Shown here in pieces: positions 5,276 through 8,802 of a stretch of 8,802 bases of DNA. Position 1 is the stretch's first letter. Each line of letters begins with the position of its first letter. The position numbers and the translations under genes are program-made. The notes under the pieces are model-generated. The model searched no databases. It saw nothing but the letters and a program-made list of their open reading frames with translations, and was not told the DNA's origin. Origin of the DNA: Chloroflexota bacterium (GTDB lineage Bacteria > Chloroflexota > DTOL01 > JACQYG01). The stretch is taken from NCBI GenBank assembly GCA_016208345.1, contig JACQYG010000270.1, forward strand, positions 1-8,802, written 5' to 3'.

Positions 5276-6310
5276 TCAGTAGACCCGTTCCACCAGGAAG
5301 CGAGAGATCCCTCGTATTTCTTGCTGAGCCTGGTTGTCTCGCCCGGTGCGGTCCAGCTCTCGCAGGGCTTCTTTGAGGTAGCTGTCGGCCGCCGCCTGGC
5401 AGTAGGCCCTGGCCTCGACCCGGTCCAGCAGTTCCACCACCCTGCGGGCCTGGGGCTCGCTGATGCGGTCCTGGCGGTAGATCTCGGAGATGTCCACGCC
5501 GCCAACCCGCTTCTCCTGTTCCAGGGCGTACAAGAGAGGCAGGGTCTTCTTCTTGCTCATAACGTCCGAGGCCACGGATTTGCCGGTGAGCGCGGGGTCG
5601 CCCCAGATGCCCAGGATGTCGTCCACGATCTGAAAGGCCAGGCCCAGGTTCAGGCCGAAGCGACCGTAGGCAGCGACAAGGGCCGGGTCGGGGCTGGCCA
5701 GGAGCGCGCCGATATGGGCGCAGGCGGAGAAGAGCGCCGCCGACTTCCCCCGGATCATCTCCAGGTACTGGGCTACGGTGACGTCGCTGCGTGTCTCGAA
5801 GCTCAGGTCCAGATACTGCCCCTGGCAGAGCTCAAGACACGTCTCGTCGAAGACCCGGGCGGTGGCCAACACGACGTCGGTCGGCACGCCCCGTTGGCTC
5901 AGGCGCTGGAGGGCCAGGCTGGCCAGGATGTACATGCCATCGCCGGTGTTGATGGCCTGGGCGACCCCCCAGTTCTTCCAGACGGTGGGTCGGTGGCGCC
6001 GTTCCTCGCTCTGGTCCTCGATGTCGTCGTGAATGAGGGAGAAGTTGTGCATCAATTCCAGCGCCGCGGCCGCCGGGGCCGCCCGCTCCACCTCGCCACC
6101 GGCGGCCTCGCAGGTCAAGAGGCACAGAGTGGGGCGGAGCCTCTTGCCCGGGTCCGCGGTGGTTGGGCGGAAGCTCGAGTCCAACCAGCCCAGATGGTAG
6201 CGCATCATGTCGTAGAAGGGTGCCAGCTCGGCCTGGCCCGAACGAATGCTTGTCTGCAGCTCGGCGGCGATGAGCGCTTGATAACGCTCCAGGATCGCTT
6301 GAACGTCCAA
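5276..6310 (-). CDS. Short-chain polyprenyl diphosphate synthase (FPP/GGPP type)
   Basis: This 344-residue trans-prenyltransferase condenses IPP with allylic diphosphates. GKRLRP (55-60) binds diphosphate. The first Asp-rich motif is DDIED (95-99) in LIHDDIED, followed by RRHRPT (104-109). The second is DDILG (230-234) in FQIVDD, followed by the GDPALTGKSVASDVMSKKKT stretch ending at residue 256. F90 lies five residues before the first motif, an aromatic gate typical of C15-C20 products. The first motif has the compact DDxxD spacing without the two-residue insertion of bacterial FPP synthases, which favours GGPP (CrtE-like) over FPP; this is inference. The start is TTG at 6310, with AGGGAG six bases upstream. 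It lies 28 bases after the isomerase gene on the same strand, so the two are almost certainly co-transcribed. No carotenoid, quinone or hopanoid gene in the window identifies the end product. Confidence 0.9.
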   Translation of the reverse strand: MDVQAILERYQALIAAELQTSIRSGQAELAPFYDMMRYHLGWLDSSFRPTTADPGKRLRPTLCLLTCEAAGGEVERAAPAAAALELMHNFSLIHDDIEDQSEERRHRPTVWKNWGVAQAINTGDGMYILASLALQRLSQRGVPTDVVLATARVFDETCLELCQGQYLDLSFETRSDVTVAQYLEMIRGKSAALFSACAHIGALLASPDPALVAAYGRFGLNLGLAFQIVDDILGIWGDPALTGKSVASDVMSKKKTLPLLYALEQEKRVGGVDISEIYRQDRISEPQARRVVELLDRVEARAYCQAAADSYLKEALRELDRTGRDNQAQQEIRGISRFLVERVY

Positions 6311-6316
6311 TCAATG

Positions 6317-6322
6317 CTCCCT
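6317..6322 (-). promoter_or_regulatory. Shine-Dalgarno AGGGAG for the prenyl synthase TTG start
   Basis: On the minus strand AGGGAG lies six bases before TTG 6310. There is no ATG in this frame nearby that keeps the full N-terminal domain. The site resembles the CAGGGAGC units of the repeats elsewhere in the window. Confidence 0.65.
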
Positions 6323-6327
6323 GTTCT

Positions 6328-6402
6328 GTGCTGGGGCGCTAGGGTGCTGGGGTGCCGCTCCCCTGCTCCCCTGCTCCCCTGCGCCACCGCTCCCCTGCTA
6401 CC
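6328..6402. repeat. Octamer array over the 3' end of the isomerase gene
   Basis: On the plus strand the region reads in continuous 8-base register. GTGCTGGG (6328-6335), GCGCTAGG (6336-6343) and GTGCTGGG (6344-6351) are followed by a transitional unit and then four copies of GCTCCCCT (6357-6364, 6365-6372, 6373-6380, 6389-6396), with one degenerate unit at 6381-6388 and a partial end. The array covers the isomerase stop codon (6339-6341), the last 20 or so codons, and part of the gap to the next gene. Read on the minus strand, AGGGGAGC resembles the AGGGAGC-type heptamers elsewhere. Confidence 0.85.
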
Positions 6403-7415
6403 AGGGGGCGGCCCTTCAATTCGGCGATTGTCCTGGCCCCGGTGCAGAACATGGCCAGGCGAAGCTCATGGATCAGCCTTTCCAGGTAGTTCACGACTGC
6501 CTGGCGGGAAGAGGAGGCGGCCTTCAAGAGCGGCAGGCCCAGGCCGGCGGCGTCGGCTCCCAGGGCCAGGGCCTTGGCCACATCTACACCGCTACGTACT
6601 CCGCCGCTGGCGATGAGCAGCCGAGACGGCGCGGCCTGGCGTACCAGGGTGATGCACTCGACGGTGGGGAGCCCCCAGTCAGCGAGGGCCTGGGCTACCC
6701 GGAGCCTGGCTGTGTCCTTGATGCGACGCATCTCAATGGCGCTGAAGGAGGTGCCGCCCGCCCCGGCCACCTCGAAGCCGGCCACGCCGGCCTCGTCCAG
6801 CATCGCGGCCACCTGGCCGGAGATGCCCCAGCCCACCTCTTTCACCAGAACGGGCACTGCCAGGCCGCGGCAGACGGCAGCGATCTTCTCCTTGAGCCCC
6901 CGGAAATCGGTATTGCCCTCCGGCTGCAAGGCCTCTTGTAACGGGTTGAGGTGCAAGGCCAACCCGTCGGCCCCGATCATCTCCAGCGCTCGGCGGCATT
7001 CCTCCAGGCCGTAGCCGTAGTACAGTCGCACCGACCCCAGGATGGCGAAGAGCAGGATGTCCGGCGCCACGTCGCGGACCTGATAGGTGGAGGCCAGGGC
7101 CTCGTCCTCGATAGCCGCCCTCTGGGAGCCCACGGTCATGGCCAGACCCAGTTCCTGGGCGGCCCTGGCCAGACGGCGGTTGATCTCCTGGGCCTCGGCC
7201 GTGCCGCCGGTGAGGGCCGAGATGAATATCGGAGCCCTTAGGGCCTTGCCAAACAGGGAAAGGCCAGTCTCCACCTCGTCCAGGGAGAACTCGGGCAAGG
7301 CGCAGTGGACAAACGAGAAGCGCTCGAACCCGGCCGAGACCCACTGGAATTCCACGGGCTCCTCCAGGGCGATCCTCAGGTGTTCGCGCTTGCGCTGGCT
7401 GTGCTGGTCGGCCAT
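6339..7415 (-). CDS. fni: Isopentenyl-diphosphate delta-isomerase, type II (FMN-dependent)
   Basis: This 358-residue enzyme interconverts IPP and DMAPP using reduced FMN and Mg2+, and is unrelated to the Nudix-type isomerase. Family motifs in order are QRKREH (7-12), SALTGGT (66-72, FMN binding), VGSQRAA (95-101), HLNPLQE (155-161: substrate-binding H155, N157 and Q160, with metal-ligand E161), KEVGWGIS (192-199), GAGGTSFSAIE (218-228) and the phosphate-binding SGGVRSGVDVAKALALGAD stretch ending at 288. ATG 7415 directly precedes the conserved N-terminus, but only a weak ribosome site is visible. The fold should end near IAELKGRPL (330-338); the remaining 20 residues, rich in Gly, Ala, Glu and Arg, are encoded by an octamer repeat and are probably dispensable. 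It lies between dxs and the prenyl synthase gene. In MEP-pathway organisms, where IspH makes both IPP and DMAPP, this enzyme tunes their ratio. Confidence 0.93.
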   Translation of the reverse strand: MADQHSQRKREHLRIALEEPVEFQWVSAGFERFSFVHCALPEFSLDEVETGLSLFGKALRAPIFISALTGGTAEAQEINRRLARAAQELGLAMTVGSQRAAIEDEALASTYQVRDVAPDILLFAILGSVRLYYGYGLEECRRALEMIGADGLALHLNPLQEALQPEGNTDFRGLKEKIAAVCRGLAVPVLVKEVGWGISGQVAAMLDEAGVAGFEVAGAGGTSFSAIEMRRIKDTARLRVAQALADWGLPTVECITLVRQAAPSRLLIASGGVRSGVDVAKALALGADAAGLGLPLLKAASSSRQAVVNYLERLIHELRLAMFCTGARTIAELKGRPLVAGERWRRGAGEQGSGTPAP

Positions 7416-7445
7416 CGTCTTCGGGGACCCATATACTCAATCAAA

Positions 7446-7471
7446 TAGCCACGACGTGCACGTCGTGGCTA
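7446..7471. repeat. Perfect 26-bp palindrome between dxs and the isomerase gene
   Basis: The left arm TAGCCACGACGTG (7446-7458) is the exact reverse complement of the right arm (7459-7471). As RNA it can form an 11-bp stem with a GUGC loop. It begins 41 bases after the dxs stop and ends 30 bases before the isomerase start. On the minus strand only TTT follows, so it is at best a weak terminator. An mRNA-processing or stability hairpin, an operator, or a REP-like palindromic element are equally possible. Confidence 0.85.
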
Positions 7472-7512
7472 CGGGTAGGCTGCCTCGGGAAAGGAAACCT
7501 GGAGTGGGTCCG

Positions 7513-8802
7513 CTAGTTGTGCAACCTGGCGGAGGCGCGTTGAGCGCTCTCTCCTTCCATCGGGGGCGCGGGCGTAGAGAGGAGCCTCAACTCCGGGAAA
7601 TAGTTCCTGACCAGCTTGATGATCCCCTCGCTGGTGAGATTGTACTTGTTCCTCAGGACCTCCTGGGTGCCGTGTTCCACGAACTCGTCGGGAAGGCCGA
7701 TGCGCTTCACGTTCACTCCGGTGATCCCGCGTTCCTCCAGGAGCTCCAGGACCGCGCTGCCGAAGCCGCCAGCCAGGGCGTTCTCCTCCACGGTGACGAT
7801 GCGCCTGAAATGCTTGGCCAGGCCCACGATGAGGGAGCGATCCAGGGGCTTCACAAAACGGGCATTGACCACCGCGGCATCGATGCCCTCCAGGCTCAAC
7901 GTCTCCGCCGCCGCCAGGGCTGGATGGACGGTCACCCCCACCGCCAGGATGGCCAGGTCTCGACCGCGGCGCAGCACCTCCGCTTTGCCGATGGCCAGGG
8001 AGGCCGGTTCCTCCTCCAGGGGGACTCCCACCCCGGCGCCGCGGGGATAGCGGATGGCCACTGGGCCCTCGACCTGCAGGGCGGTCCATAACATGGCCAC
8101 CAATTCGTTCTCGTCTTTGGGTGTCATCAGGACCATGTTGGGCACATGCCGAAGATAGGAAAGGTCGAAAGTGCCCTGGTGGGTTCGACCATCGTCGCCC
8201 ACGATGCCGCCGCGGTCCACGCAGAAGACCACCGGCAGGTTCTGGATGCACACGTCGTGGATCACCTGGTCGTAGGCACGTTGCAGGAAGGTGGAATAGA
8301 TGGCCACAACGGGGCGCATCCCCTGGGAAGCCAGGCCCGCAGCGAAGGTGACGGCATGCTCCTCGGCGATGCCCACGTCGAAAAAGCGCTCGGGGAAGGC
8401 CTTGGCGAAATCCACCAGGCCGGTCCCCTCCCGCATGGCCGCGGTGATGGCCACCACCCGAGGGTCCCGTTGGGCCATCTTCACCATCGTCTGGCCGAAT
8501 ACCTTGGTGTATGGGGGTGCATGGGCCTTCTTGGTTCCGTTCGGTGGCAGGCCATGGAAATTGACCGCGTCCTCCTCGGCTGGCTCGTAGCCCTTGCCCT
8601 TCTTGGTGACCACGTGGACCAAAACCGGGCGCTCCATCTTCTTGGCCAACTCGAGGGTCTCTTTCACGAGGCCGATGTTGTGGCCGTCCACCGGTCCCAG
8701 ATAGGTGAACCCCAGCTCCTCCCAGATCATGGTGTGGATCACAAGGCCCTTGAAGCTGTTCTTCAACCGTTTCAGGAAATCCGCTACCAGGGTGCCTAAG
8801 GG
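7513..8802 (-). CDS. dxs: 1-deoxy-D-xylulose-5-phosphate synthase (5' truncated)
   Basis: DXS condenses pyruvate with glyceraldehyde 3-phosphate, using thiamine diphosphate, to start the MEP isoprenoid pathway. The frame is open to the window edge, giving the last 429 of a usual 620-640 residues; the TTG at 8766 is internal, since family-like sequence continues before it. Visible in fragment numbering: FEEL-like WEELGFTYLGPVDGHN (27-42), KKGKGYEPAE (67-76), TAAMREGTGL (120-129) and DVGIAEEHAVTFAAGLA (142-158) with the catalytic glutamate at 147. Next come the IYSTFLQRAYDQVIHDV and DRGGIVGDDGRTHQGTFDLSYLR regions, and the C-terminal transketolase domain with ARFVKPLD and VTVEENALAGGFGSAV. The thiamine-binding GDG region of the N-terminal domain is outside the window. 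A Pro/Ser/Ala-rich tail of about 25 residues ends the protein. It is followed on the same strand by the isomerase and prenyl synthase genes, the output side of the pathway. Confidence 0.95.
   Translation of the reverse strand, partial: PLGTLVADFLKRLKNSFKGLVIHTMIWEELGFTYLGPVDGHNIGLVKETLELAKKMERPVLVHVVTKKGKGYEPAEEDAVNFHGLPPNGTKKAHAPPYTKVFGQTMVKMAQRDPRVVAITAAMREGTGLVDFAKAFPERFFDVGIAEEHAVTFAAGLASQGMRPVVAIYSTFLQRAYDQVIHDVCIQNLPVVFCVDRGGIVGDDGRTHQGTFDLSYLRHVPNMVLMTPKDENELVAMLWTALQVEGPVAIRYPRGAGVGVPLEEEPASLAIGKAEVLRRGRDLAILAVGVTVHPALAAAETLSLEGIDAAVVNARFVKPLDRSLIVGLAKHFRRIVTVEENALAGGFGSAVLELLEERGITGVNVKRIGLPDEFVEHGTQEVLRNKYNLTSEGIIKLVRNYFPELRLLSTPAPPMEGESAQRASARLHN

Noticed and set aside
5321..6616. 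431-residue plus-strand open frame across the prenyl synthase and isomerase genes
   Set aside because: It is antisense to two genes with complete catalytic motifs and has low-complexity Gln/Gly/Val composition without recognisable domains.
7446..7471. Palindrome as a standard intrinsic terminator of dxs
   Set aside because: Only three T residues follow on the minus strand before mixed sequence, so the usual T-tract is missing; kept as a palindrome of unknown role.
8146..8799. 217-residue plus-strand frame opposite dxs
   Set aside because: It is antisense to highly conserved DXS sequence and has no domain-like pattern.

Overview
This is a GC-rich bacterial chromosome segment (about two-thirds G+C by eye), densely coded, with eight recognisable protein genes. 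Two are cut by the window edges. There is no RNA gene, no CRISPR array, and no transposase or phage gene. An uncultured Chloroflexota-type bacterium is a reasonable guess, from the topA-xer neighbourhood, the MEP-pathway dxs next to an FMN-dependent (type II) isopentenyl-diphosphate isomerase, GTG/TTG starts and many short intergenic repeats. That is inference and needs a phylogenetic check.

Layout, plus strand: the 3' end of topA (2-193); a XerC/XerD-type tyrosine recombinase (244-1185); a DUF362 protein (1277-2353); a PHP-domain phosphoesterase (2459-3112) overlapping by 10 bases a PrsW-type intramembrane protease (3103-4104); and an AI-2E-family multispanning permease (4205-5263). Only 12 bases further on, a convergent minus-strand block begins. 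Read in its own direction it is dxs (8802-7513, 5' end outside the window), type II IPP isomerase (7415-6339) and a short-chain polyprenyl diphosphate synthase (6310-5276). These form a coherent isoprenoid unit: DXS feeds the MEP pathway, the isomerase balances IPP and DMAPP, and the synthase condenses them to a C15-C20 prenyl diphosphate.

The least ordinary thing here is the intergenic DNA. Almost every gap that is not a direct gene overlap or the 12-base convergent junction holds a different short repeat: a 16-bp tandem repeat (topA-xer), arrays of phased heptamers with an AGC core (after xer and after prsW), a composite ACAGATT-type inverted repeat with two of the same heptamers inside it (DUF362-PHP), an octamer array (after the isomerase gene) and a perfect 26-bp palindrome (dxs-isomerase). 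Five of these touch the stop codon of the preceding gene. In two genes the repeat is translated as an extra low-complexity C-terminal tail. No obviously new enzymatic or defence system is visible; the repeat pattern is the observation most worth following.
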